DNA of 64,000 nt. It comes from Chryseobacterium taiwanense. GTDB taxonomy: Bacteria; Bacteroidota; Bacteroidia; Flavobacteriales; Weeksellaceae. The stretch is taken from assembly GCF_000813825.1 (NCBI RefSeq), contig NZ_JWTA01000015.1, positions 248,001 through 312,000 on the forward strand. Reading direction: 5' to 3'. Position numbers and translations under genes: made by a program. Positions 35,204-43,523 of this stretch are shown in pieces. Every line of letters starts with the position of its first letter. The first letter of the stretch is position 1. A model generated the notes under the pieces. The model was not told the DNA's origin. It was given only the letters and a program-made list of their open reading frames with translations, and ran no database searches.

Positions 35204-35509
35204 CTATTTCAGAATTGATTTTACTTGATCAAAATCTTCAGCTAAAAAAGATTCATAAATAGATATTATTTCATCTATATTTTTAAATTTTCTTTTATAA
35301 TGGATATCATTATTATCTTCAAAAATTCCTACAATTTCAAGATTCTTATTCATTTCCAAAACATTTTCATCATTAATAATAATGCTTACCCAAAATGCTC
35401 CATGTTCATCGTCCATTGCAAGAGTTTCATTTATTGCATCTTTAATATCATTAATCGTGATATTATCAATACTATCTCCCCATGCTTTTTGTAAATAATT
35501 TTCTGACAT
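35204..35509 (-). CDS. Unknown acidic 101-aa protein inside the division cluster
   Basis: A soluble 101-residue protein with a mixed fold: N-terminal helices (DNITINDIKDAINETLAMDD), three strands (AFWVSIIIND, VLEMNKNLEIVGIF, DIHYKRKF) and a C-terminal helix (DEIISIYESFLAEDFDQVKS). I do not recognise it; the look is similar to small immunity-type proteins, but that is weak. Its ATG overlaps the murC stop by one base (TAATG), so translation is coupled to murC. It is not part of the usual dcw set. Confidence 0.75.
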   Translation of the reverse strand: MSENYLQKAWGDSIDNITINDIKDAINETLAMDDEHGAFWVSIIINDENVLEMNKNLEIVGIFEDNNDIHYKRKFKNIDEIISIYESFLAEDFDQVKSILK

Positions 35510-36870
35510 TATTCATTTTTACTTAACCACTCACAGATAGGATCATACAGTGTATCAATATTTCCTGCACCTACTGTAAGAAGGATGTCAAAATCTTTTT
35601 CTTTTATTTTCCTGAAAGCATCACTTAAAGTGGATACTTCTTTTTTATCTAAAGTCACTTTTTCCAATAACCAGTTTGAAGTAATGCCTTCAAAGTTTTC
35701 CTGAAGCTCTCTTGCAGGATAGATATCAAGCAAAATCAATTCATCTGACTGGCTTAAACTTTCCGCAAATCCGTCTGCAAAATCCCTCGTTCTGCTGAAA
35801 AGATGGGGCTGAAAAGCCACCAATAATTTCTTTTCCGGGTAAAAAGTTCGGATAGAGCTCATCACCGCATTGATTTCTGTCGGATGGTGTGCATAATCGT
35901 CGATATAGATTTTACCGTTTTCGTATCTGTGTTTGGTATATCTTCTTTTAATCCCTTTAAAATTGGCAATTGCCTTTTTCAATGTTTCGAAATCAACGCC
36001 CAGATTGTTTAAAATCGCCAACGCAACCGTTGCATTTTCAACATTGTGAATCCCTGGAATTTCCCAGATGAAATCTTTAATAGTTTCTGTCGGAGTATGG
36101 AAATCAAAATAGATTTTGTCATTCTCCATTCTTAGATTATCTGAGTAATAATCAGCTACTTCATTCACCGCATACGTCAGAGAAGGTCTTCCGATTTCAA
36201 TTCCTTTTCTTACAAAAAGCTGTCTGTCATTCGGAACTAAGGCTGCAAACTGTCTGAAACCTTCTTCAATATGGCTTTTATCTCCATAAATATCCAAATG
36301 ATCGGCATCTGTGGAAGTAATTACCGCCCAATCCGGAGAAAGGTTTAGAAAGCTTCTGTCGTATTCATCTGCCTCCACTACAGAATATTGTGAGCCATTG
36401 TACAAGAAATTTGATTTAAAATTCTCCGAAATTCCTCCTAAGAAACATGAAAAAGGCAAATCTGCTTCCTTGCACAAATGAGCAACCAAAGTAGAAGTTG
36501 TTGTTTTTCCATGAGTTCCTGCAACAGCAATACAATCTGTATTTTCTGTAATTAAACCTAAAACTTTTGCACGTTTTAATACCTCAAATTCATTAACAAT
36601 AAAATAATCTAAAATCCCTAATTTTTTAATCGCAGGAGTATAAATTACCAATGTATCTTCCTTTTGAAGTGAAATGATTCTTTCATCAATGACATCTTCA
36701 AAAACAATATCAATGCCTTCGCTCATCAAAGCCGTTGTCAATTTGGTGTTGGTTTTGTCGTAGCCCAACACTTTTTTGCCCGAAGCATGGAAATAACGCG
36801 CTAAAGCACTCATTCCTATACCTCCGATTCCAACGAAGTAAAAATTTTGATATGTTTCTAAATTGTTCAT
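35509..36870 (-). CDS. murC: UDP-N-acetylmuramate--L-alanine ligase
   Basis: The 453-residue Mur ligase starts with the UDP-binding loop FVGIGGIGMSALARYFHASG, followed by the ATP loop AGTHGKTTTSTLVAHL and the family motifs EADEYDRSFL and DDYAHHPTEINAV. It adds L-Ala to UDP-MurNAc in the cytosol, the first amino acid of the stem peptide. It lies downstream of murG, separated by an 87-base gap filled with an inverted repeat, and overlaps the small unknown gene. Confidence 0.97.
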   Translation of the reverse strand: MNNLETYQNFYFVGIGGIGMSALARYFHASGKKVLGYDKTNTKLTTALMSEGIDIVFEDVIDERIISLQKEDTLVIYTPAIKKLGILDYFIVNEFEVLKRAKVLGLITENTDCIAVAGTHGKTTTSTLVAHLCKEADLPFSCFLGGISENFKSNFLYNGSQYSVVEADEYDRSFLNLSPDWAVITSTDADHLDIYGDKSHIEEGFRQFAALVPNDRQLFVRKGIEIGRPSLTYAVNEVADYYSDNLRMENDKIYFDFHTPTETIKDFIWEIPGIHNVENATVALAILNNLGVDFETLKKAIANFKGIKRRYTKHRYENGKIYIDDYAHHPTEINAVMSSIRTFYPEKKLLVAFQPHLFSRTRDFADGFAESLSQSDELILLDIYPARELQENFEGITSNWLLEKVTLDKKEVSTLSDAFRKIKEKDFDILLTVGAGNIDTLYDPICEWLSKNE

Positions 36871-36884
36871 TTATATTAAATTAA

Positions 36885-36955
36885 AAGATTAAGAAATTAA
36901 GGCATTTAGAAATTCGCAATATCTTAATCTCAGAATTTCTAAATTTTTTAATCTT
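36885..36955. repeat. Degenerate inverted repeat (murG-murC gap)
   Basis: The left arm AAGATTAA...ATTTAGAAATTC (36885-36915) pairs with GAATTTCTAAAT..TTTAATCTT (36933-36955) apart from one insertion of about 8 bases. It fills the gap between murG and murC. Confidence 0.75.
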
Positions 36956-36957
36956 AT

Positions 36958-38061
36958 CTATTTTATTACTTTAAAAATCTCGTCTACAATCTCTTTTGCA
37001 GCATTGGGCTTGGCAAAATATTTAAGATTTTCAGACATTTCTTTTCTAATATTTTCATTTTCGCAGATTTCTGAAAGGGTATTCCAGAATTTTTCCTGCA
37101 TTTCAGAGTCTTTTACCATTCTGGCTGCATTTTTTTCAACCAGATTCATGGCGTTGATAGTTTGGTGGTCTTCCGCTGCAAAAGGGAAGGGTACCAATAA
37201 AACAGGCTTCTGTGCTACAGCCAACTCTGAAATGGCAATTGCTCCTGCTCTGGAAACGATTACATCTGCTGCAGAATAGGCTGTTTCCATATCTTTGATG
37301 AACTCTTTCAACTGAATTTGAGATCCTAGATCTGAAATTTGAGATTCATTGCTCAATTCTTTATAATCTAGTTTTCCGGTTTGCCAGATCAGTTGATAAC
37401 CTTTTTCTTTTAGGTTTTCTAAATTGTCTTTCCAGCCGTTGTTTAATGTTCTTGAGCCTAAAGATCCACCAACCGATAAAATGGTTAATTTATCCTGAGC
37501 CAAGCCCATTTTTTCTTTTGCCTGAGTTTTTTCCTGCATTCCTGAAACAATATTCTCACGAATCGGATTCCCCAGAAACTTTATTTTTTCAGCCGGAAAA
37601 CCTTCCACTTTCGGGTAGGCTGTAAACACAGCTTTTGCTTTTTTACTTAAAATCTTATTCGTTACACCTGCATGTGCATTTTGCTCCTGAATAAAAATCG
37701 GAATTCCAAGCTTGCTTGCTTCATACAGAGCGGGACCACTTGCAAAACCTCCTGTCCCTACTGCAAAATCAGGAGCGAAATTTTTAATGATCTTTTTAGA
37801 TTTAGATAAACTTTTTAAAATCTTAAAAGGCAAACCTAAATTTGAAAGCATATTTCCTCTGTCAATTCCGGCAATATCAATTCCTTCTATCTTATAGCCT
37901 GCCTGCGGAACTTTTTCCATTTCCATTTTTCCGTTGGCTCCAATAAACAAAAACTCTGTATCAGGAAATCTTTTCTTGATTTCGTCTGCAATAGCAATGG
38001 CAGGAAAGATGTGACCACCTGTTCCTCCGCCGGATAATAATACTTTTAGTTTTTTGCTCAT
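36958..38061 (-). CDS. murG: UDP-GlcNAc:lipid I GlcNAc transferase MurG
   Basis: The 367-residue GT-B glycosyltransferase shows the first glycine loop LSGGGTGGHIFPAIAIADE, the second glycine loop SVGGSLGSRTLN and the UDP-binding stretch VISRAGAIAISELAVAQKPVLLVPFP (seen as SRAGA and ISELA motifs). It adds GlcNAc to lipid I on the inner face of the membrane to give lipid II. It is two bases downstream of ftsW, so the two are tightly linked. Confidence 0.97.
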   Translation of the reverse strand: MSKKLKVLLSGGGTGGHIFPAIAIADEIKKRFPDTEFLFIGANGKMEMEKVPQAGYKIEGIDIAGIDRGNMLSNLGLPFKILKSLSKSKKIIKNFAPDFAVGTGGFASGPALYEASKLGIPIFIQEQNAHAGVTNKILSKKAKAVFTAYPKVEGFPAEKIKFLGNPIRENIVSGMQEKTQAKEKMGLAQDKLTILSVGGSLGSRTLNNGWKDNLENLKEKGYQLIWQTGKLDYKELSNESQISDLGSQIQLKEFIKDMETAYSAADVIVSRAGAIAISELAVAQKPVLLVPFPFAAEDHQTINAMNLVEKNAARMVKDSEMQEKFWNTLSEICENENIRKEMSENLKYFAKPNAAKEIVDEIFKVIK

Positions 38062-38063
38062 CG

Positions 38064-39302
38064 TTATGCTATATCGTTAATTTCTGCAATGCTTTGTTTT
38101 TTGCCCATTCCTTCTTCATCATAGATCTGAATTCTTGAGCTGATATTTAAGATAATTCCCAACTGCAAATACGTTACCAACATTGAGGTCCCTCCGTAAC
38201 TTATCAGAGGGAGAGGTTGCCCTGTTACAGGGATTAAATTCACTGCAACCGCAATATTTACAGAGAGTTGTATGAAAATCATCACACCGAGGCTGAGAAC
38301 GAGCAAAGATCCGAAAAATGCGGGCATCTTACTGGCTATCATTACGATACGAATCATCATGATTAAATATAAACTAATTAAAAAAGCAGCACCAATTACC
38401 CCATATTCTTCTACAATAACTGCAAAAATAAAGTCGGAAGCTGACTGCGGAAGCATTTGTTTTAAAGCACTTTTTCCCGGCCCCATTCCTGTAACTCCTC
38501 CATGAACGATGGCTGCTTTTGCCATCATTACCTGATAGTTTTTAGCTTTTACGCTTTCATCATCTACATCGGCTGTTTTGGCTTTGCTCGAGGTGAATGT
38601 TTCGATACGGCTCATCCATGTATGAACACGGTTTCCTCCGATGAGGTTGGTATTTAACGCAACTAATAAGAAGAGAACAATAGCAATAAATGATGAGGAA
38701 ATAAATCCTGCAATGTATTTCCAGTGTAGCTGACCAATAATTAAGACCACTACAGAAACCATTAAAATCATTAATGCGGTAGAACCGTTATCTTTTGCGA
38801 CCAATACAAAAACCAATAAGATAGGTCCGAAAATATACATAATGTTCTCAATCGGAAGCCTTTCTCTCGTTATTTTCTTGGTTAAATATCTGCACAGATA
38901 AATAATCAACATTAAAAAGGCGAACGATGAAGGCTGGAAGGAAATTGGTGTTCCTGGGATTTTCAACCATCTGGATGCACTTGCTCCGTCAATCGTTTGT
39001 CCGGTAAACATGGTGACAATCAGCAGAACAATCATTAACCCAAGCAGAATGCTGCTGAGCTTTCCGATATATTCGTATTTCACCATTCCGACTACCCGCA
39101 TAATTCCTAAACCTAAGACCACAAAGAACATATGTTTGATAACGTGACCTGTTGTAGTCCCATTATTTACAATATATTCCAGATTCGAACTTGCAGAGTA
39201 TACAGGGAAAATAGAGAAAATGGAGATCACAAGAATGACCATCCAAAGCACTTTATCGCCCTTTAGAAATTCAAATCTGTTGTCTGTGTCTTGTTCGTTC
39301 AT
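38064..39302 (-). CDS. ftsW: Septal peptidoglycan polymerase FtsW
   Basis: The 412-residue SEDS protein has about ten membrane helices. Landmarks are FQPSSFAFLMLIIYLCRYL, the KDNGSTALMI stretch with the catalytic-type Asp (AKDNGS), a large outer loop, and the C-terminal PLPLISYGGTSMLV motif shared by FtsW/RodA. It polymerises lipid II together with the FtsI transpeptidase encoded in the same cluster. Its neighbours murD and murG and this position distinguish it from RodA. Confidence 0.95.
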   Translation of the reverse strand: MNEQDTDNRFEFLKGDKVLWMVILVISIFSIFPVYSASSNLEYIVNNGTTTGHVIKHMFFVVLGLGIMRVVGMVKYEYIGKLSSILLGLMIVLLIVTMFTGQTIDGASASRWLKIPGTPISFQPSSFAFLMLIIYLCRYLTKKITRERLPIENIMYIFGPILLVFVLVAKDNGSTALMILMVSVVVLIIGQLHWKYIAGFISSSFIAIVLFLLVALNTNLIGGNRVHTWMSRIETFTSSKAKTADVDDESVKAKNYQVMMAKAAIVHGGVTGMGPGKSALKQMLPQSASDFIFAVIVEEYGVIGAAFLISLYLIMMIRIVMIASKMPAFFGSLLVLSLGVMIFIQLSVNIAVAVNLIPVTGQPLPLISYGGTSMLVTYLQLGIILNISSRIQIYDEEGMGKKQSIAEINDIA

Positions 39303-39309
39303 ATATTAT

Positions 39310-39350
39310 GCTCTTGGCTCTTGGCTTTTGGCTAATTGCCATTGGCTTTT
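39310..39350. repeat. TTGGC-word repeat running into the murD stop codon
   Basis: Words CTCTTGGCT, CTTGGCT, TTTGGCTAAT and TGCCATTGGC follow each other. The ATTGCCATTGGC part forms the last codons of murD (ANGN-stop). It covers the ftsW-murD boundary. Confidence 0.7.
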
Positions 39351-40669
39351 AATACTTGTTCTTTAAACTGACGGCCTCTGTCTTCATAGCTTTTGAATAA
39401 ATCAAAGCTTGCACAACAAGGAGAAAGTAAAACCGTATCTCCTTTTTTTGCCAGAGATTTTGAAATTTTTACAGCCTCTTCCATGCTTGAGGTATCATAG
39501 ATTAATTCTTTCTTATCTTTAAAGAAGTTTATAATCTTTTGGTTGTCAATTCCTAAGCAAACAATAGCTTTTACTTTTCTTTTAACTAACTCCTCAATTT
39601 CGGTATAGTCATTTCCTTTATCTAATCCTCCAACAATCCAAACTGTTGGATTTTTCATGCTTTCTAATGCGTAATACGTAGCATTAACGTTTGTTGCTTT
39701 ACTGTCGTTGATGTATTTTACTCCTTCAGCTTCAGTAACAAACTCTAATCTGTGTTCAACGGCCTGAAAAGTCATCAATGAGTTTCTAATGCTCTCATTG
39801 TTAATTTTCAGTATTTTACCAGCTATAGAAGCTGCTAAGCTGTTGGCTACATTATGATTCCCCAGCAATGATAATTCTTCAATTTTCATTGAGAATTTAT
39901 CCTGAAAATCCACTTCAATATTTTCTCCGTCAATAAAACCTCCTTCAGACAACTTTTCTTTTGTGGAGAAAGGGATCATTTTCGCTTTTATCTCAAGCTT
40001 TTCAAGAAGATTTTTACTCATCTCATCATCTTTGTTATAGATAAAGAAATTGTCATTCTCCTGATTTTCAGTAATTCTGAATTTTGCTAAAGCATATTCT
40101 TCATAATTATAGTTGTACTGATCCAAATGATCTTGTGACAAGTTTAATAACAAAGAAATATAAGGTCTGAAGTTCTGAATATCATCTAACTGGAAAGAGC
40201 TTACTTCCAATACATAATATTCATGGTTTTCATCGGCAACCTGTTTTGCAAAGCTGTATCCGATGTTTCCACCTAATCCTACATTTAATCCGTCATTTTT
40301 TAAAATATAATAGATTAAAGAGGTAGTCGTTGTTTTTCCGTTGCTTCCTGTGATTGCGATGATTTTTGCATCTGTAAACTCCGAAGCAAACTCAATTTCA
40401 GAAGAAAGTCTGATTCCTTTCTCATGAATCTTGTGAATGATTTCTGCTTTTTTCGGAATTCCCGGACTTTTTACAATCCAGTCTGCATTTAATATTCTTT
40501 CTTCATCGTGGTTTTCTTCTTCAAATTCAATATCATTCTCCGTAAGAAACTGCTTATAGTTATCCTTAATGGCTCCTTTGTCTGAAAGAAAAACTTCCAA
40601 ACCTTGTTTTTTAGCCAAATAAGCAGCTCCGCAACCACTTTCTCCTCCTCCTAAAACAACTATTTTCAT
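39332..40669 (-). CDS. murD: UDP-N-acetylmuramoyl-L-alanine--D-glutamate ligase
   Basis: The 445-residue Mur ligase has the N-terminal UDP loop VVLGGGESGCGAAYLA, ATP loop ITGSNGKTTTTSLIYY, the EVSSFQLDDIQNF motif and the C-terminal NDSKATNVNATYYAL and SPCCASFDLF segments typical of MurD. It adds D-Glu to UDP-MurNAc-L-Ala. The last residues (KANGN) are encoded by a TTGGC-type intergenic repeat that spills over the stop codon, so the C-terminal tip is probably variable among relatives. Confidence 0.97.
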   Translation of the reverse strand: MKIVVLGGGESGCGAAYLAKKQGLEVFLSDKGAIKDNYKQFLTENDIEFEEENHDEERILNADWIVKSPGIPKKAEIIHKIHEKGIRLSSEIEFASEFTDAKIIAITGSNGKTTTTSLIYYILKNDGLNVGLGGNIGYSFAKQVADENHEYYVLEVSSFQLDDIQNFRPYISLLLNLSQDHLDQYNYNYEEYALAKFRITENQENDNFFIYNKDDEMSKNLLEKLEIKAKMIPFSTKEKLSEGGFIDGENIEVDFQDKFSMKIEELSLLGNHNVANSLAASIAGKILKINNESIRNSLMTFQAVEHRLEFVTEAEGVKYINDSKATNVNATYYALESMKNPTVWIVGGLDKGNDYTEIEELVKRKVKAIVCLGIDNQKIINFFKDKKELIYDTSSMEEAVKISKSLAKKGDTVLLSPCCASFDLFKSYEDRGRQFKEQVLKANGN

Positions 40670-40680
40670 ATGTATTCTTT

Positions 40681-40750
40681 TGTAAAATGTAAAACGTAAA
40701 ACGTACAGTGTATTTGGTGTTTTTTATCTTAAGTACTTTTTACTTTTCAC
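40681..40750. repeat. Degenerate inverted repeat of GTAAAAC words (mraY-murD gap)
   Basis: TGTAAAATGTAAAACGTAAA followed by ACGTAC pairs imperfectly with GTACTTTTTACTTTTCAC near 40733-40750. It fills most of the gap between mraY and murD. Confidence 0.7.
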
Positions 40751-40755
40751 AAAAT

Positions 40756-41997
40756 TTATCTCATTTTTAATGTGATTAGACACACAATTGCCAAAATTAC
40801 TCCTATGATAATCATTCTGTTAACGATTTTACTCTCGTGGAAACCGCCTTTCTGATAATGATGGTGTAAGGGTGACATTCTAAATAACCTATTGTTTTGG
40901 GCATATTCCAACCCGAATTTTTTCTTTCTGTATTTGAAAACGATCACCTGTAGCATTACAGATAAGTTTTCAATTAAGAAGATTCCGCATAATACAGGAA
41001 TCAACAATTCTTTTCTTAAAATAATGGCTAAAACGGCAATAACTCCTCCTAACATCAAACTTCCGGTATCTCCCATGAAAACCTGTGCAGGATAGGTATT
41101 GTACCAGAAAAAACCAATTACCGCACCTACCATTGCGACTGCAAAAATGGTAGTTTCCCCCATATTCGGAAGGAACATGATGTTGAGGTAATCTGCAAAA
41201 ATGATGTTTCCAGATAAGTAAGCAAAAAGTGCTAAAACTAAGAGGATCACCGCACTGGTTCCTGCTGCAAGACCATCGATTCCATCGGTAATATTGGCTC
41301 CGTTTGAAACCGCTGTTACAATGAAAATCACAATAGGAATGAAAACAATCCATGCCCATTCGTGAGCGTCTTTATCATTCATCCAGAACAAAATTCCACT
41401 ATAATCGAATTCGTTATTTTTAGCAAAAGGAACGGTAGAAACAGTGATTTTTTCAGTAGGCATAAAGTTTTGCTCTACATTGTTTCTGTTCACTACTTTC
41501 GCATCTGCATATTTTCTTTTTACGGTAATATCAGGATGAAAATACATGGTAATTCCAATAATTAATCCTAATCCGACTTGTCCTATAATTTTGAATTTAC
41601 CACTTAAACCGTCTTTGTTTTTCTTGATTTTCTTTAAATAATCATCCAAAAAGCCAATCGCACCCATCCAAAGCATTGAAATCAAGAGAAGTACAATGTA
41701 AATATTTGTAATTCTGGTAAATAACAATACCGGAATAATGGTAGCGATGATAATGATAAGACCTCCCATTGTTGGAGTTCCTTCTTTTTGCTTCTGACCG
41801 TCTAATCCAAGGTCACGAACCAATTCACCCATTTGTTTTGATCTCAAATAGTTGATGATTCTTTTTCCATATACAAGAGCAATGATCAAAGAAAGCAAAA
41901 CAGCCATTCCTGCTCGGAAGGAGATGTATTTCAACATTCCTAATCCGGGAACATGAATTCCGTGATTGGTTAAATATTCGTATAGATAGTATAACAT
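40756..41997 (-). CDS. mraY: Phospho-N-acetylmuramoyl-pentapeptide transferase MraY
   Basis: The 413-residue polytopic enzyme transfers phospho-MurNAc-pentapeptide to undecaprenyl phosphate, giving lipid I. Visible motifs are [27 protein letters not shown] (Asp pair for Mg2+), [12 protein letters not shown] and the late [12 protein letters not shown]. It is longer than the roughly 360-residue enterobacterial enzyme because of an insertion around residues 150-205, which is usual in Bacteroidota. It lies between murE and murD; murF, often found here, is absent. Confidence 0.97.
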   Translation of the reverse strand: MLYYLYEYLTNHGIHVPGLGMLKYISFRAGMAVLLSLIIALVYGKRIINYLRSKQMGELVRDLGLDGQKQKEGTPTMGGLIIIIATIIPVLLFTRITNIYIVLLLISMLWMGAIGFLDDYLKKIKKNKDGLSGKFKIIGQVGLGLIIGITMYFHPDITVKRKYADAKVVNRNNVEQNFMPTEKITVSTVPFAKNNEFDYSGILFWMNDKDAHEWAWIVFIPIVIFIVTAVSNGANITDGIDGLAAGTSAVILLVLALFAYLSGNIIFADYLNIMFLPNMGETTIFAVAMVGAVIGFFWYNTYPAQVFMGDTGSLMLGGVIAVLAIILRKELLIPVLCGIFLIENLSVMLQVIVFKYRKKKFGLEYAQNNRLFRMSPLHHHYQKGGFHESKIVNRMIIIGVILAIVCLITLKMR

Positions 41998-42043
41998 TTT
42001 CTTCTGGTTTAAGATGTAATAAGTTTTGTTTTAAATCAAATTT

Positions 42044-43504
42044 TTACTTACTCATTAATTTCCAAAGCTCATTGATTGTCTCTTTGTCGTCAAAATGATG
42101 TTTTACACCATTAATCTCTTGATATGTTTCGTGACCTTTTCCGGCTACAAGAACAATATCTTTAGGTTCTGCAAACTTGATCGCCATTTTTATGGCTTCT
42201 CTTCTGTCCGGAATTGAAGTGTATTTGCTGAAATTCTGAGGTTCAACGCCTGCTTCAATCTCTTTTATAATGGTTGTTGGATCTTCTGTTCTTGGATTAT
42301 CTGAAGTGATGATTGCCAATGTTGATTTTTTCGTGGCAATATTTCCCATTTCAGGTCTCTTTGAGTGATCTCTGTCACCACCACAACCAAAAACTGTAAT
42401 TAATCTTTCGTTTTTGGTTCTGATATCATTAATGCTGTCCAAAATGTTTTCTAAAGCATCCGGAGTGTGGGCATAATCTACAATGAAGAAAATTCCGCCG
42501 TCAGATTTAAAAGTCTCAAATCTTCCTGAAACTCTTTTCAGCTGACTGATGGCCTGAAGAATTTCATCCTGTTCAAACCCAAGTTCAGAAGCAATTCCGA
42601 AAACCAACAGCAAATTGTAAACATTGAATTTTCCTGTCAGTGTTGTCCAGAATTCTTTTCCGTTGAAATTCAACAGCATTCCATTGAAATCGACTTCCAA
42701 AAGCTTCCCGTGAAAATCTGCCATGGTTTTCAAAGCATACGTTCTTTTGGTTGCTTTTGTATTCTGAAGCATCACATTTCCGTTTTTATCATCCACATTG
42801 GTGATGGCAATGGCGGTACTTTCCAGCTGATCAAAAAATCTTTTCTTGGTCTTAAGATATTCATCAAATGTTTTATGATAATCTAAATGATCATGGGTAA
42901 GATTAGTGAAACCAGCTATTTTAAAATGTAATCCTTCAATTCTGTTTTGAGCAATTCCGTGAGAACTTACTTCCATGAAAGCAAATTCGCAACCTTCTTC
43001 CACAGCCTGAGCCAAAATTTTATTAATGGTAATTACGTCAGGAGTCGTGTGAGTCGCCGGAATAATCTGTTCTCCAATTCTGATTTCAACAGTAGAAAGT
43101 AAGGCTGAATCGTAACCTAAATTTTTGAAGACATCAAAAAGAAGTGTAGAAACAGAAGTTTTTCCATTAGTTCCCGTAACTCCGATTAATTTTAATTTTT
43201 CAGAAGGGTTTCCGTAGAAATTGGAAGCTAACTGTCCTAAAGCTTTTGACGAATCTTTTACTTTCACATAAGTAATATTTTCTTGTAAGCTTTCAGGAAA
43301 TTCTTCACAAACGATTGCTTTTGCTCCTTTTTCAATTGAAGATGCAATAAATGAATGCCCATCCACAACCGTTCCTCTCATTGCGATATACAAAGAGTTT
43401 TCCGTAACCTTTCTGCTGTCGAAAACCAATTCGGAAACTCCACGAGTATCGTTACCGTGAATTTCTAAAACTGGGATTCTTTTTAATAATTCAATTAATT
43501 GCAT
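42044..43504 (-). CDS. murE: UDP-N-acetylmuramoyl-tripeptide synthetase MurE (meso-DAP type)
   Basis: The 486-residue Mur ligase has the ATP loop GVTGTNGKTSVSTLLF (GTNGKTS at 111-117), the TTPDVITIN segment, FTNLTHDHLDYHKT and the C-terminal DNPR motif (402-405). DNPR marks enzymes that add meso-diaminopimelate, so the peptidoglycan should be DAP type. It lies 19 bases downstream of ftsI. Confidence 0.97.
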   Translation of the reverse strand: MQLIELLKRIPVLEIHGNDTRGVSELVFDSRKVTENSLYIAMRGTVVDGHSFIASSIEKGAKAIVCEEFPESLQENITYVKVKDSSKALGQLASNFYGNPSEKLKLIGVTGTNGKTSVSTLLFDVFKNLGYDSALLSTVEIRIGEQIIPATHTTPDVITINKILAQAVEEGCEFAFMEVSSHGIAQNRIEGLHFKIAGFTNLTHDHLDYHKTFDEYLKTKKRFFDQLESTAIAITNVDDKNGNVMLQNTKATKRTYALKTMADFHGKLLEVDFNGMLLNFNGKEFWTTLTGKFNVYNLLLVFGIASELGFEQDEILQAISQLKRVSGRFETFKSDGGIFFIVDYAHTPDALENILDSINDIRTKNERLITVFGCGGDRDHSKRPEMGNIATKKSTLAIITSDNPRTEDPTTIIKEIEAGVEPQNFSKYTSIPDRREAIKMAIKFAEPKDIVLVAGKGHETYQEINGVKHHFDDKETINELWKLMSK

Positions 43505-43523
43505 TTGTTTGATGCTTTATATT

